DNA from: Przewalskia tangutica
Lineage: Eukaryota; Streptophyta; Magnoliopsida; Solanales; Solanaceae
Length of the DNA stretch: 64,000 bases
Direction: 5' to 3'
Assembly (NCBI GenBank): GCA_029844215.1
Contig: CM056729.1
Coordinates: 5,394,001 to 5,458,000, forward strand
Both the position numbers and the translations under genes were made by a program. Positions 1 to 12,496 of the stretch are shown here, one piece after another. Within the stretch, counting starts at the first letter, position 1; the number at the start of each line of letters is the position of its first letter. The notes below the pieces were generated by a model that ran no database searches, was not told the DNA's origin, and was given only the letters and a program-made list of their open reading frames with translations.

Positions 1-1039
1 ATTTAAATTTTACTTTTTCCTTTATTATCCTCTTTAATTTTCATCAACAACTCTTTACACCTTCATTACCATCTTTTTAAATATCTAGAAATAATTACTA
101 AAAAGGTTCAAATATACAACTTTTATTACCCTCTTTAAATATCTAGAAATAATTACTAACAAAAATTAAATATCCACCTTCATGGCAAGTTTTGTTATTT
201 TTGCAGCTTGTGCAATTGTTGAAGGGATAAAATGAACGATTGAAATTTACATACTTTATATTCTAATATTTAAGTACTATATTACACTTTTAATTCTATT
301 ATCTGTTTGTAATTTTTATTTATATACTTTAAATTCTAATATTTAAGTATTATATATTGCACTTTATTAAAAGAGTAAAATTAGAACGACATTTCGTTAA
401 GGAGATTGTATAGTTTAAAAGAGTAAAATTAAGTATTATTTAATTCTAAAAATTAAGTATTAAGTAAAATTCTAATATTTAAGTATTATATATTGCACTT
501 TATTAAAAGAGTAAAATTAGAACACAATGTATATGCCTCACACGTGTAGTAAAGCAATCATTGTATAATTTTATATTTAAATATAATATTTTTTTAATAT
601 ATAATGCATAACTTCAAAATAATGGTATTTGATTTGGACAATATCTTGATTCAACTTTGTATAACCATTTGAAAATATATATTGTCTGTTCGAATTTAAT
701 AAATATTTAATTAAGAAAAATAAATGTAAATCTTCTTAATTCTATTATCTATTTAACTATGTCTTTTTTGGTAATTTTACGTTCAAAAATAATTTTGATC
801 CAAATTATTCAAACATCATAAATTGATAACAATCACTTTTACATTGTTGCATCCAAACATAAATCAATTCTACCAGAATCAATTCTATCAAAATCAATTC
901 TACCAGAATCAATTCTATCAAAATCAATTCTCCTCAGAATCAATTATGTCCACCGCAGAACCAAACACACACTAAGTACATCAATATCCACTTTTAGTGC
1001 TGTTTAAAATATGGCCAGCATTTACTGCAATATTGATCA
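1..1039. other. AT-rich intergenic DNA with short repeats
   Basis: No gene is seen. A 54-bp segment at 334-387 is repeated exactly at 470-523. From about 862 to 940 a motif AATCAATTCTACCAG / AATCAATTCTATCAAA alternates several times. The stretch ends at about 950-975 with a CCAAACACACACTAAG-like end, which resembles one terminal repeat of a MITE, but I could not find a matching partner end. Confidence 0.6.
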
Positions 1040-1047
1040 GTTTTAAA
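1040..1047. repeat. 8-bp target-site duplication, left
   Basis: GTTTTAAA, identical to 2055-2062; it brackets the hAT-type element. Confidence 0.85.
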
Positions 1048-2054
1048 TAGGGTGGCGATGGCGTGGCCGACCCGACCGCCTCGGTCGACCGGTTAAAAAC
1101 GGCTCGGCAGGCGGGCGGGAGTATGGTCCCGCCGCTCCCCGACCCCGGACCACTTGATCCGACCGCTGCAGATAATAGCTGTTGTCTAACGACCATTTTA
1201 CATTTTGGCCATTTTGGGCTTCCCCCCCTACCCCCTTTATATTTATTTTTAACCCTAAGTTATTATATTTACACTTTAACCCAATTTTTCAACTATAAAT
1301 ACCTCATTTCCTCTTCTTATTATTTTCACAAATCTTTCTACTCTCTAATCTCTCAATCAATCAATCTCTATTCTCTATACAACATTGTCTACAACATATT
1401 CAATCTATTTATTAATTTGAGAATTGGGAGTGAAGTTGGCAACTAGCTTGAGGATTATCTATCGAGCAAAGTTTCAATTTTCAAATTGGTAATTTATTTC
1501 ATTGCAATTTTTTAATTTTTCTATGTCTTTTGCAATTTTTTTCAACAACAGTACACTAAAATGTTGTAATTTTGAATCTTGTATATTTCAATGAAATAAT
1601 TAATAATATAAGAGGTACAAAAACAGGCTTGGGATGTTTTTTTTACACTATTCTTGTCTTTGTTTAATTATTTAGTTTATACTTTATACTTTATAGTTTA
1701 TACTTTATAAATATATTATATATATGAGTATAATACTATAAGTCTATAATATTATAGTATATGTATATGACTATATGACAAGTATATGTTAATGTTAGTA
1801 TGTTACTTTGTTAGTAATTTAGTATTTTTAATTTAGTGAAAAAATTTAAAAAAAAAAAAAAAAACAAACCGCCTGACCCGTCCCGTCCCCCCCTGCCCAA
1901 CGGGATCGGGACCGGGACGGGACACGGTATGGTCCCGCCCGACCCGACCCCGCCAGGCCCGCCCCAGCTCGACCCCGCCCCTCTTCTCCGCCCCGACCCC
2001 GCCCCGATCCCGTTAAACCCGACCCCGATGGGCCCGGCCCACTGGCCAGTCCTA
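1048..2054. mobile_element. Non-autonomous hAT-type DNA transposon
   Basis: The element is flanked by a perfect 8-bp duplication GTTTTAAA (1040-1047 and 2055-2062), the length expected for hAT insertions. Its ends are imperfect inverted repeats: TAGGGTGGCGATGG on the left, and TAGGACTGGCCAGTGG when the right end is read on the opposite strand. Both subterminal regions are rich in CCCGACC/GGGTCGG motifs, while the middle is AT-rich. A TATA-like ACTATAAATACC at about 1290, followed by a CT-rich leader, looks like a retained transposase promoter, but no transposase frame remains. Open frames across the GC-rich ends are low-complexity artefacts. Confidence 0.85.
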
Positions 2055-2062
2055 GTTTTAAA
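2055..2062. repeat. 8-bp target-site duplication, right
   Basis: GTTTTAAA, identical to 1040-1047. Confidence 0.85.
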
Positions 2063-3243
2063 TAGAGAAGCATGACCCGCTTCCTCCAATTTCAGGATAG
2101 TGATCTAAAGTTCAATTCTTGTAGTACAAACTTCAGGTAATTGTCTCGAAGTTCAGTTCGATCTGACAATTCAAACCTCAAGCCACCGTCCTAAAGTTTA
2201 AACAACGAATTCAAATTATAATTTTATATATTTTGTTTTTATGAATGAAATCAGTTGATGTATCTGGTTCGAGAATTTTAGTCCACAATTGTATGCGAAT
2301 ATATGTGATAAGCAAAGCTGTATATTGCACAAGACTTTGATTTCCATTTCGAGCCAAAAAAAAAAACAATTCAATGGTCCCAACACATGTGAAAGCAATG
2401 GACTTTGGGCCTAACGGGCGTGAATGATATAAGAAGGCGACGTGAAACAATGAATTGAGACGAGTTTACGTCTGTGAAGCGATGAACTTTGGCTGCTTCA
2501 ACGCCAAAACGCCGAAGAAAGAGGATTGTTCAAGTCATTTAAGGAGATCAAGAACCACTTATCCACCGATGCGGGAGAATCAATAATATGCAACTTGAAA
2601 GAACCACCAAATGCAAATTTGGTAGTTTACATTCTTTTTTCTTCTGAAAATCTAATGAAACTCGTGAGTCAGATTTTATTGAATTACGGGTATGTTTATA
2701 AACTTTATTTGAATTTTAAGATAGCGAGATTAGATGTTGGTAATTGAGCGCGAAATTTATTTTTTATATATATTTAATAAAAAATTAATACAAATATAAG
2801 ACTAATCAGGGCGGAGTCATCATTATAGTTATGGGTTTGACAAAATTAATTATTTAGGGTCAAACATTATATTTGTGTTAGAAATTTATATAAAATATTT
2901 CAGAATCAGTCTTCGCGCTTATTGCGTTAGCCAAACTCATTGTTTATTATTTGTTAGTTTTTAACGTACAAAATTAGTCTTTAAAAATAAAATGAATCGA
3001 TAGAACGTGTGATGTGAATCATTGCGACTAGTCTCAATTAACCATTATTAAACATGAAGAATAAATCCCATTAAGCAGTAAATAAATATTCTTCATTTGC
3101 TAAAACAACTTGTTCGTAAATTAGGTGCTCTTACGACCTCTTGATTTTTATTTTGATAATATTTGGAAAAAAAAGACTTAATGATGTGTCACTATAGGTG
3201 TGGGTGATTTCTTTATTTTGATTTTTTACTTATTTTCCAGAAT
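2063..3243. other. Unassigned intergenic DNA
   Basis: No supported gene. A 34-codon frame begins at 2482 (MNFGCFNAKTPKKEDC...) and ends at 2586. Its start is reminiscent of the first exon of some plant cytoplasmic kinases, but I find no following exon and do not call it. The rest is AT-rich with no recognisable domain. Confidence 0.5.
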
Positions 3244-3263
3244 TATACAAATGTTGTAGTTGA
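3244..3263. repeat. SINE target-site duplication, left
   Basis: Matches 3444-3463 with one difference (G/A). Confidence 0.85.
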
Positions 3264-3443
3264 ATCATGAACGTGAGCCTTGGAGTAACTGGTAAAATTA
3301 TTGTCATGTGATCTGGAAGTCATATGTTGCCCGTGAAGCGATCTGCGATATAAATCTGAGTAAAGCTGCGTCTGATAGATTCTTATAGTCAGTCGCTCGA
3401 ATTTCACGCATGATGAGCAGTCGTCATACTACCCTTATTTTTA
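3264..3443 (+). mobile_element. SolS/TS-like tRNA-derived SINE
   Basis: The element opens with a box A-like segment (GAGCCTTGGAGTAACTGG) typical of the Solanaceae TS/SolS SINE family, followed by a decayed box B and a GGCTGCGTnnnATAGA-like body. It is bracketed by a 20-bp duplication with a single mismatch (3244-3263 and 3444-3463, core TACAAATGTTGTA). The body is about 180 bp. Family assignment comes from memory of the consensus; the duplication is seen directly. Confidence 0.85.
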
Positions 3444-3463
3444 TATACAAATGTTGTAATTGA
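3444..3463. repeat. SINE target-site duplication, right
   Basis: Matches 3244-3263 with one difference. Confidence 0.85.
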
Positions 3464-3884
3464 CTTAAAGTCAACTATTCCTTGTCAGACCTACCGTATC
3501 ACGCGTTGCGGCAGTACGTGACATTTAATATAAAAATCAAATTAAAAGTTTGACTAAAGTGGCCACCATTGATTAAAAAGAAGAACAAAGACAAAGATAA
3601 AACCTACGACTACTTCTCCATTTTCCACGCAAAAGTTAATCGACAATAGTACTTCATTGGATTTAAGTATGTGTTTGTAGAGTTTACAAATTGTTTACAT
3701 TCTTGGGTAATTTAAGTGGAAATATTTTTAGTAAGTTAAAAGTGTTTAGATGAAAATAGAAATGACATCAATTTGGTGTTCTTGAAGTCTTACCGGTGTC
3801 TTTTTCTCATTAAATAAAAAAAAATTGGATCTATTTACCCTTTTCTTTTCACAAAATCTCTTTTAATCTCATATAATATACCCA
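3464..3884. other. AT-rich intergenic DNA
   Basis: Nothing recognisable apart from AT-rich sequence leading into the tandem array. Confidence 0.5.
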
Positions 3885-4403
3885 TATATTTGGGAATGGG
3901 GTAGGGCGGGGTAGGGGTAAGAAAAATTCATATTTTTAATATATTTTTTTATAAAAGTAGCAAAAAAATATGAAATATAAATTTGAGGATGTGGTAGGGC
4001 AATGGGTGGGGGTCAGAAAAAAATTATATTTTTTTATAAATTATTTATAAAAGTAAAAAAAAAATAGAAATTTGAGAATGTGGTATGTGCAGGGGTAGGG
4101 GGTAAGAAAAATTTAATATTTTTAATAATTTTATTTTATAAAAGTAACAAAAATATGAAATAGAAATTTGAGGATGGGGTAGGAAATGGGGTAGGCGGGG
4201 AGGGGTAAGAAAAAATCATATTTTTATAAATTGTTTATAAAAGTAAAAAAAATAAAAATAGAAGGGGGGGAGGTGGAGGTAAGAATTTTTTTTATATTTC
4301 AATAATGTTTTATAAAAGTAACAAAAAATATGACACACAAATTTGAGGATGAGGTAGGGAAATGGGGTGGGTGGGGGTGGGTGAGGGTAGGCGGGGGTAG
4401 GGG
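3885..4403. repeat. Tandem array, about 100-bp unit (left part)
   Basis: About five degenerate units alternate a G-rich stretch (GGGGTAGGGGTAAGAAAAA) with an AT-rich stretch (TATTTTTTATAAAAGTA ... AAATTTGAGGATG). The array is interrupted at 4404 by a solo LTR and resumes at about 5726. Confidence 0.75.
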
Positions 4404-5723
4404 TGATAGCGATTTATACACACGCTAAACGCAGTGCACGTATCGTCTGAAGTAATATAGTCTGGGTAAGACCGAATATCGTCCTCAGAGACTGGTTTTC
4501 AAGTACCGATTATCTATGTTTTAGTTTCTATTTGGTTAACGTTAATTGGTTTGGAATTCTAGACTAATAATGCAGGAAATAAACTAATTATGAATATACT
4601 TTGATTTAAATCAGTTATGACGGAGAATTAGGGCTTCCAAGATCATCAACTATCCACTATAATAAATCATTAATACAATTAGACTGACTTCTTCTTCTAC
4701 GTTAAGATAGCAGGTTAACTAAGTTGTTTTATACTCCTGTTAAGGTAATATAAACACTCAACCCCAATAGAGAACCCTTCTATCTTTCGATGACAAGATT
4801 GACTACAAAGGAGAATTAAGAGCAATAACCTATTAAGCTACACAAGTATCGGGGTACTTTCGTCCACGATTTAAACCTATGTTTATTCAACTATAGCATA
4901 TTCACAATCTCCCTTTTCGGATTTCGATTAGAACTCATATAAGTGATGATAACTAGTGATCAATTAATTATCAAGCAATCAAAGCAATTATTGAATAAAT
5001 CTTAATCAAGTGAAGAAGAAAACAAACTAATGCATTAATTCATGAATAAGAGTTTCAAGCGAATCACAAGGAATCCCTAATAAAGTAATTAGCTCCTAGC
5101 CATAGTTATGCTAAGAACTAATACAATCTCCATACATGAACTGAAATAAACAAAGAAAAGAGAAAGAAAAGAAAATACTTGAACTAGGTCTCAAATCTTC
5201 GCCTCCTAGAGTTGTGTTGTATGTACAGTGGATGGATCAATAATGAGCACGGTTTTAGGGATTATATAGATTTTGTAGGTAGAAAAAGTTATCCCTTTTG
5301 GACTCTGAAAACGTGTCAAATCCGGCCCAAAACGTCAAAAATACCGCGTCGGTGCCGTGGCCCTGCAGTCCGGCGCCACGGCGCCGAAAAACCTGCAGCG
5401 AAATCAACTTTCGGAACATTCAGCGTCGCGGCGCCTGAGGCATTTTTTTCGCGGATTTTCATTTCGTCGTCCTTTTTTCGTCCGGACTTCGTCTGATCTA
5501 CTCTATACTTCTCGGGACTTCTTAGACTTCATTTATTGGCCCTTTTAGTGTGCAATTCCATCTCAATTATGCTCACTTGGTCTTCTTTTCGCCATTTCTT
5601 CATTTTTTACTGCTGTGACACAAAAGGAAGAAAAACGACCCTAATACTACACTGAACATCAATAAAATGGATAAAATACTAACTAAAAATGACTCAAAAA
5701 GTGTATATAAAATACATCGACCA
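4404..5723 (-). mobile_element. Athila-like gypsy solo LTR
   Basis: Read on the - strand, this segment matches the Athila-like 3' LTR at 52065-53331 along its length: the TTTTGAGTCATTTTTA(G/A)TTAGTATTTTA start, the GC-palindrome block, and the tail with CGATACTTGTGTAG. No internal Athila sequence flanks it, so it is a solo LTR left by LTR-LTR recombination. It interrupts the tandem array. Flanks AGGGG and GAGGG are too G-rich to give a clean target duplication. Confidence 0.75.
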
Positions 5724-5725
5724 GA

Positions 5726-5826
5726 GGGTAAGAAAAAAATTCATATTTTTTATAAAAGTAAAAAAAATATGATATAGAAATTTGAGGATGGAGTGGGGGT
5801 AGGTGTGGGTAGGCAGGGGGTAGGTT
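5726..5826. repeat. Tandem array, right part
   Basis: One further unit of the 3885-4403 array (GAGGGTAAGAAAAAAATTCATA ... GAAATTTGAGGATGGAG), showing that the solo LTR landed inside the array. Confidence 0.7.
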
Positions 5827-6291
5827 TGGACATATTTGAGTCATTGACTATCATATTGTCGTAATATTTCTTATGTACAATATAATATTATTTTTTTATT
5901 AAATGTTGCAATTAAATAATTTTTAAAAAAATTATTAAAGTGTAAAAATATACTATTTTTTAGAAATATATGATAAAAAAGAATATTTTAAATAGTTTTA
6001 AATCTATTAAAAAGAATATTCTAGTAAATTTGCATAAATGTGGCCAAACAGAAAACTGTTTCTGTTTCTCAGAAGTACTTCTATAATTATAGGCCAAACA
6101 CCCTAACAGATTCTCTAAAAACAGTTTCTGCAGAACAACTTCTAAGAAACAACAACACTTTTTGAGAAGCTTGATCAAACAGACCCTAAGTTATATACAT
6201 CTTTATAAAATTATTCATACAAAACCTAATATGAAAGCCTAAAAGTTAAGGTAAATAATCAGCTAAAATCATATATGTATGATGTATGTAT
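5827..6291. other. AT-rich DNA with a MITE-like end
   Basis: No gene. At about 6020-6190 the sequence carries GGCCAAACA motifs and ends AGCTTGATCAAACAGACCCTAAG, a typical MITE terminal repeat next to TAA. The matching left end was not found, so the element is not delimited. Confidence 0.4.
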
Positions 6292-7586
6292 CAAACCTCT
6301 TGTACCAAGTCCTAGGGCTTATTTCAAACCATATAGTGACTTGCGAAGATGAAAACATAATTAGAAACCTCGGGATACACAAAGCCAGGAAGTTGATGCA
6401 TATAAACAATTTCTTTCAAATTCCCATGTAAGAAAGCCTTTTTACATCAAGCTGGTGAATATGTCAATTTTTCCCATAGCTATGCTCAGTACTGTGCGAA
6501 TGGTGGCTAGTTTGACCACCGAACTAAAAGTCTCACCACAATCAGCTCCCTCATGCTGACTAGTACCATTAGCTACAAGTCTTGCCTTATAGCGTTCAAG
6601 CTCTCCAGTATCTCAGAATTTGTGACGATAGAGCCACACACAAAGAATCACATTCACCCCTTCTGGTTTCGGAATAAGATCCCAAGTGTGCTGATTGGTT
6701 AATGCATTAAACTTCTCACGCATGACCGCATTTCAATTTGGGTCAAGTTTAGCTAATTTTGGGTTTTTAGGAATGTGTAAGATGATTTGAATGGATAGGT
6801 TAAAGTGAACTTTTGGTTTGAAAATCTCATGTTGTGCACAGGTTTCCATACGATGTTTAGAGATGGTCACGAGTGGGGTAGGGGCTGGGTGGTAATGGAC
6901 TGGATTGGGCAGTGGGATCAAGTATGGGCGGGAAGGGTGACGGGCAGGGACTGGGCAGTGGGGTGGGGCAGTATGGCGGGAAAAGACTGGGTAGTGGGGT
7001 GGGGTAGTGTGGCGTATGTATCGTCAGGCAGTGACTGGGCAGGGACTAGGCAACGGGATGGGTCGACGGGACGGGTAGTGGTACAGTCTGAGGGTGTGGA
7101 TTTTGTAGTGTATTTTGGACTAGAGGTGAGGTGTCTGAGTCATCAAAGAATCTGTAATCGATGGGTCGGAATTGGTGGATGTTGGCAAAGGGGAAGACGT
7201 TCTCCTCAAGCATGATATGAAGTGAGACTATGATTTTGCATGTGGACACATTATATCATAAGTACCCCCTATGATTTGATGGGAACCCTAAGAATACACA
7301 CGGAGTGGAACATGGTGCTAATACTTGAGGGACGGTGGAGGCCAGATTCGGGTAGCAAAGACAACCGGAAATCCGACTATGATCATAGGTATGGATCCAA
7401 CGAAATAAGAACTCAGTAGGGGTCCTATTTTGGAGCGTACGAGTAGGTAGTATATTAAGAAGGTATTCTACCATTTTAATGCATATACCCAAAATCTGGG
7501 GGGAATAGATGCATGAAAAAGTAAGGTATGAATTATATTATTAATGGTGCGTAGAATTTATCCGGCTTTACCATTTTGAGGGGAGG
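6292..7586 (-). pseudogene. copia integrase C-terminus and reverse transcriptase fragment
   Basis: At 7256-7492 the - strand encodes an integrase C-terminal segment (NILPTRTLQNRTP ... CVFLGFPSNHRGY). It is followed downstream by a Pro-rich linker (6800-7200, highly GT-rich on the + strand) ending in MKT(R/C)AQH-IFKPK, and then by reverse transcriptase text (PKLAKLDPNW ... RYKARLVANGTSQHEGADCGETFS) in several frames. Stops and shifts occur throughout. The fragment ends near the YKRF motif at about 6292; the YVDD region is absent. Confidence 0.75.
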
Positions 7587-10500
7587 TGTCACGACCCGAG
7601 CCATGGCGGTGCCTACAGGCACCCTTAAAACATCTGACATAATAAAGCTGCTGCGGAAAATAAGTAACACATTTTTTTCTTCTTAAAACCAAGGCAAAGC
7701 CGATAAAGTGTAGTAATATAAATCACCAAAAAGGGCTTACACTATCCAAAAATGTAATTACAATTCTAACGGTCCACCTTGCGTGTGAATACTGACCTAA
7801 GATTTGAACACCTCTTATGGCGGGACAAGGCCCCGTGCACCACGAATATACATAGCCATGACAACTCGGAACATTGGAGCCATCTCAAAATCTGAACCGG
7901 GATCCTAAGCTCGCGGATCCATAAGCGTAATACCTAAACTGCGGACATAAACGCAGCCGAAGAAGTCGATACAAGTACAGAATATGGAGCAAATAAATGC
8001 GATAAGCAGATCATAATCGTACAAAAGAATGACAGAGCAAGTATAAAAGTACATACGGATCCTGCGTGTCATTACCACTTATGAACTTAATTGCATATCA
8101 TTATCTTTTCCATTCCATTAAGAGTTATAGCCATATATTACGTGCATACTTAGGAGAAGTCATTAAGCTTATTACCAACTAACTTACTTATCTTTCATAA
8201 CCTAATCCGCTCTTACGAGGGACGCTTATATCGCCAATCGGGACGCGATAAAGTCACATAGTGCGCCTAAAGGTATCGCCTGCCCATCTCTAGGTCGATA
8301 ATGTCATATAGTCCGCGTAAAGGTATCTTGCCCGCCCATCTCTCGGTCGATAATGTCATATAGTCTACCCGTAAGGTATACCGCCGCCATCTCTCGGTCG
8401 ATAATGTCATATAGTGCGCGTAAAGGTATACCGCCTGCCCGTCTCTGGTCGATAATGTCATATAGTGCGCGTGGGTATACTACCCGCCATCTGGGTCGAT
8501 AATGTCATATAGTTGCGCGTAAGGTATCCGCCCGCCCGTCTGCGGGTCGATAATGTCATATAGTGCGCCTGCAGGTTCATCGCCTGCCCATCTGCGGGTC
8601 GATAATGTCATATAGTCCGCGTAAGGTATCTTGCCCGACCCATCTCGGGTCGATAATGTCATATAGTGCGCGTGGGTATACCGCCCGCCATCTCTCGGGT
8701 CGATAATGTCATATAGTCCGCCTGAGGTTCATCGCCTACCATCTCTCGGGTCGATAATGTCATATAAAACCCGAGAATTTAACCCAACGTACTACGCACT
8801 CTACTCCTTTAGAAAGACTCTTTTTAAATAAAACTTCCCGGATACTAACAACCGTAGTATCAAGTCATCTCTACCTTTCAGACAAGTCACAATACCTTTT
8901 TAGAAATACAATTACCGCTTCTAAATCAAGTGACTTCTTTCTTAAAGACCTTAAGCAATTGGTACCTTTAAAACAATCGCCTTCTTTATTTCAAATCATT
9001 TCTTGTTTATGTTCTTCAAGAAAACCATTCTCTTAACCTCCCATAAAGTTATTATAACCAACTTCCCATAAAGCCGTCATACTAACTTTATGCCTTAAAC
9101 TAATTCATTCTTTTTATAACCAAGAGACTTATACTTTCAAATCAAATCACATAGCTTTCAAAATACTTCAAGTCTCTTAACTTTTAAGAAAACAAGTTTC
9201 AAAGTCTTAAAAACTTCATAAACTCTTTTAAATTAAGTAACATATACTTTGGTGCGTTGTGAATAAGTTATACTTATTTATAACGATCTTATTCAAGTAG
9301 CCATGATCTAGAAAATGTAATACAATTTTGTCTTATCTTAGCTTCTATGCAGATGGAGAATTCTACTTGTTTTAACATAATTAATCATTACATTTTCCTT
9401 TATTAACGCCTGATGGCTTGTTCGATACTTATTCTCATTCGTGCCGTAAATTAGCCAAGTCAACTCGACTCCAAATACTTCCTAACGACTCTTACCAACA
9501 TCCCCCATAAGACTTGGTAAGGACTTAGGATTTCTTAGACGTAGCTTTTACATAGGGTAAATCAACATAACTACCTCTTAACTTCTAAGAGTAGACGGAA
9601 TCATGAAATACTACTACATGTATATTTCATACATAGAATCATGCCAAAGGAAGGAAGAGGTTCACATACCTCGCGACGATTATCGACAAGTAGCAAAAAG
9701 CTCCAAAGTACTTCAACCTTGCTAGCTATTCCATCCTTCAAGTAGAATACGCTATACTTGGTACTTCAACCTTCTTAAGCTCAAAATGATCCAAAACCCT
9801 AAGTCGATCCTTAGCAACTCCAACTCCTTTTCTTGACGTTCCAATCCGTTATTTGCAACCCTTAGAAGCTTGTGAAAAACTCCTCTTCTATTTCCAACTT
9901 CAAAGTTGAAGAGCTCCCTAGGTTTTCGCCTTACGACTAACGTGAAAACGCCGTTTTTCCGAAATCTTTCTATTGAGATATCCTTACAATACCCTTAGGG
10001 ACCTTGGGTTAAAGTCTTGTGAACAAAGGATCAAAACTACAAAATTTTCTAGTGGGAATAGGCACTAAGCCGAGAGCAACTTAAAGAGGACAAGAGTTCT
10101 CTAATTTTTTTCTAAGTGTTCAAGACCTTGTCTTGCTACTAGTATGTATTTATAACACATTGGATGGCTTAGACTTAAACAAATGGGTGGCTAAGATGAA
10201 AATCACATGGATTAAGCCTATGTGGACAAGTTGACAAGTCAATGATGTCAACAATGTCACGCAGCAGACTAATCTTCAAGGTGGTCAATGACCATTTTAC
10301 CCTCACTCTAATTTCGACCAAGACCTTGGGGTGCCACGTGTCGCCTCTCATTCGTCCATAAAATTCCGTAACCTCGTGGCCCCACAAACAGTAAAATTCC
10401 TCGGGTGGGCCCCACGTGACCAAATCCGTAAAAAAATAATTTCCATAAGGTTAAGAGTTCCATACTCTTCAAATAATGCCTTTTGAGAATCCAATTCTCA

Positions 10501-10635
10501 ACAACGAACATTTTTCCTTTCCGGCGTTCGGAAGATTTCCCGTCGGAAAAACAATTCTTTCTTTCGGCCCTTTTCAAGTCTTGTGTTCCTTGCATACATT
10601 CTCTTAAACATGTCCTGGAGTTACGGGGTGTAACA
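7587..10635 (-). mobile_element. Gypsy (chromovirus-type) solo LTR, 3.05 kb
   Basis: The segment starts TGTCACGACCC and ends GGGGTGTAACA, and is flanked by a perfect 5-bp duplication GGAGG (7582-7586 and 10636-10640). Read on the - strand it begins TGTTACACCCCG and ends GGGTCGTGACA, the usual ends of Tekay/Del-like chromoviruses. It contains a tandem repeat array (8230-8765) and no coding region. It sits inside the integrase region of the surrounding copia element and is therefore younger than it. Confidence 0.88.
8230..8765. repeat. LTR-internal tandem repeats, about 50-62 bp
   Basis: About nine units share GGTCGATAATGTCATATAGT followed by a variable GC-rich segment (GCGCGTAAAGGTAT, CCGCCCGCCCATCTC). 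The variable parts differ between units by 1-5 base insertions and deletions. Comparable arrays occur in the chromovirus LTRs at 33310 and 57150. Confidence 0.85.
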
Positions 10636-10640
10636 GGAGG

Positions 10641-11524
10641 TATGGTGGCAGGAGAAATGTAATACCATGCCATTAGCCGTACATAATTTATGAAAGAGAG
10701 AATTATTAAATTCACGACCATTGTCACATTGAAACATTTTTATTTATTTTTCAAATTGCGTTTTAACATACGTACGAAATTCAAGAAATTTGGAGTAGAC
10801 CTGAGATTTAAAGTGGAGTGGATAGACCCATAGAAAGTGAAAAAATTATCCAAGAATATTAAATAGTACTTATGACCTAATTTGCTAGTAATATGAGAGG
10901 TTCATAAATCAGCATGAATAATATCAAAGGGAGAAAAAATAATACTCAAAGATGACGTAAATGGAAGTCTAACATGCTTTCCTAGATGACAAGAATAACA
11001 ATTTTGGGCAAGGTTCCATTTATTATATTAATTAAATTGTGGTTTCTAAGAAAATAAAAAATATGAGCCCCGGGATGTCCAAGTCTACTATGCCACATTG
11101 AGGAGGAGATGACAGTTAGAGATGTGGGAGGATTGACACTGGCAGCGGACATGGATAGGAAATGATAGAGGTCCCCCACACTATTATATCTCGTAAGAAG
11201 TCTCCCCGTATGTAGGCCCTTTAATGAAAAACCAAACGGATCAAAATCAACGGATACTGAATTATCGGTGGATTCTAACATATATTAGGTTCTTGATAAT
11301 GTTAGGGGCATATAGGATATTTTAAAGGGAGAAGTTGGGTTGTGGCCAAATATTTGAATTGGAATGCAATGACCATTGTCGACCATAATAGATTGAGAAA
11401 TATTTAAATTGCGCAGATGAGGATGATTACCAGAATTGTCGGTGAGGTGAGACGTGTCGCCCGTATCCATATACCACGAATCATCGGGCTGCAGAATTTT
11501 TAAAGAACTGAAAGCTTGGCCCAA
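10641..11524 (-). pseudogene. copia protease and GAG-pre-integrase remnant
   Basis: The segment at 11285-11524 encodes SWYMDTGDTSHLTDNSG, the copia aspartic protease motif D-T-G with its W-Y-M-D context. At 10982-11281 it encodes the GAG-pre-integrase region (WHSRLGHPG). The GLHTGRLLTRYNSVGDLY segment is the usual copia lead-in. Several stops remain, and the integrase core lies between this part and the solo LTR in decayed form. Confidence 0.75.
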
Positions 11525-12484
11525 ATCCGTTGGATTGAGGCTGAGCGGTTGTTGCTAGGCAGCTGTGTGGTGGGCCTGGTGGCTGTAAAGGGGCTCAGTG
11601 AAGTTGGACCGCTGTGTAGTGGGCCTTGGCGGTGCCCACTGTAGCTGCTGGACCTGGTCTGGAAAAAGGTCGTTCGACGGTGCCCACCGTTGTTGGGTCG
11701 CACAGAATGGTCCGTGGCCGGTGCCGGCTCGCGTGTTGGGCATGTGTAGTGGGCCTCGGCCGTGTCCACTGTTGCTGCCGAGCCTTGCTTGGAAAGGGGC
11801 CGGTCGACGGGGCCAGTGCCTGAACAGTGGCCAAGGACGTGGGTTGGCCCACTCTGTCGAGTACTGGGACTACGACTAATTATTTTTTTACGCTGGGTGT
11901 TAAGGAAAAGGAACGGGGGAAGCTATGTGGGCTGCAGGTGAAGTCATTGGGGTAGCTGAAAAGTGGTGAAAGAATATTGGGATTAGGGCTGTCGTATATC
12001 AGCTGTATAACAGAGGTATACAAGTCTGGTTGGTGATATGTCGCTCGAGTTGGCTGTATATCACTGTATATCAGAGGTATACGGGCAAGAAAGGGGAATA
12101 TGAGGGTTGGGTGAGCTGTATATCTTGGTATATCAGTGGTGTACATGCTTATTTTTAGAAGAAGATGAGATATGAGGGACATATATCTCAGTATATATGG
12201 GGTGTACATGCTTGTTTTTAGAAGAATATGAGAGATTGTGTATCGCAGAGGAACAGTGCATACGAGGCGGTATATCACAGAGGAGTAGTGGTATACGAGG
12301 AGGAGTTGGGTAGGCTGTATATCTCGGTATATCAGTGATATATAGGCTTGTTGTTAGAGGAATATGAGGGTTGTATATCACGGAGGAGCAGTGGTATACG
12401 GTGAGTATACGACTGATAAGAGGGAGGCAGAAAACATGGGTATGGCGGCCAACACTAAGGTTTAGGGTAGGGAGAGATTTTTGT
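11525..12484 (-). pseudogene. Repeat-expanded copia gag remnant
   Basis: This is the gag position of the copia element, but the sequence is dominated by repeats. At about 11600-11850 there are two to three copies of a GC-rich block containing GTAGTGGGCCT(T/C)GGC and GTCGACGG. At 11990-12420 several degenerate units contain CTGTATATC(T/A)C(G/T)GTATATCAG and GGTATAC. Possible frames are Pro/Thr-rich (GTAKAHYT-like). No zinc knuckle is recognisable. Confidence 0.5.
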
Positions 12485-12496
12485 CTCTTGATATCA

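Noticed and set aside
1063..2089. Open frames in GC-rich Pro/Gly-rich sequence
   Set aside because: They lie in the subterminal repeats of the hAT-type element and overlap on both strands; low complexity.
2482..2586. 34-codon frame MNFGCFNAKTPKKEDC...
   Set aside because: Possibly reminiscent of a kinase first exon, but no supported splice donor or further exon follows.
6805..7215. 136-codon Trp/Gly-rich + strand frame
   Set aside because: Antisense of the Pro-rich integrase-RT linker of the copia element; repetitive.
8230..8765. Regularly spaced GGTCGATAATGTCATATAGT units look like a CRISPR array
   Set aside because: Plant LTR interior, spacers are related GC-rich variants rather than unique, and no cas genes exist; it is an LTR tandem repeat.
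11598..11879. 93-codon + strand frame and overlapping - strand frames
   Set aside because: GC-rich repeats in the copia gag position; frames on both strands come from composition.
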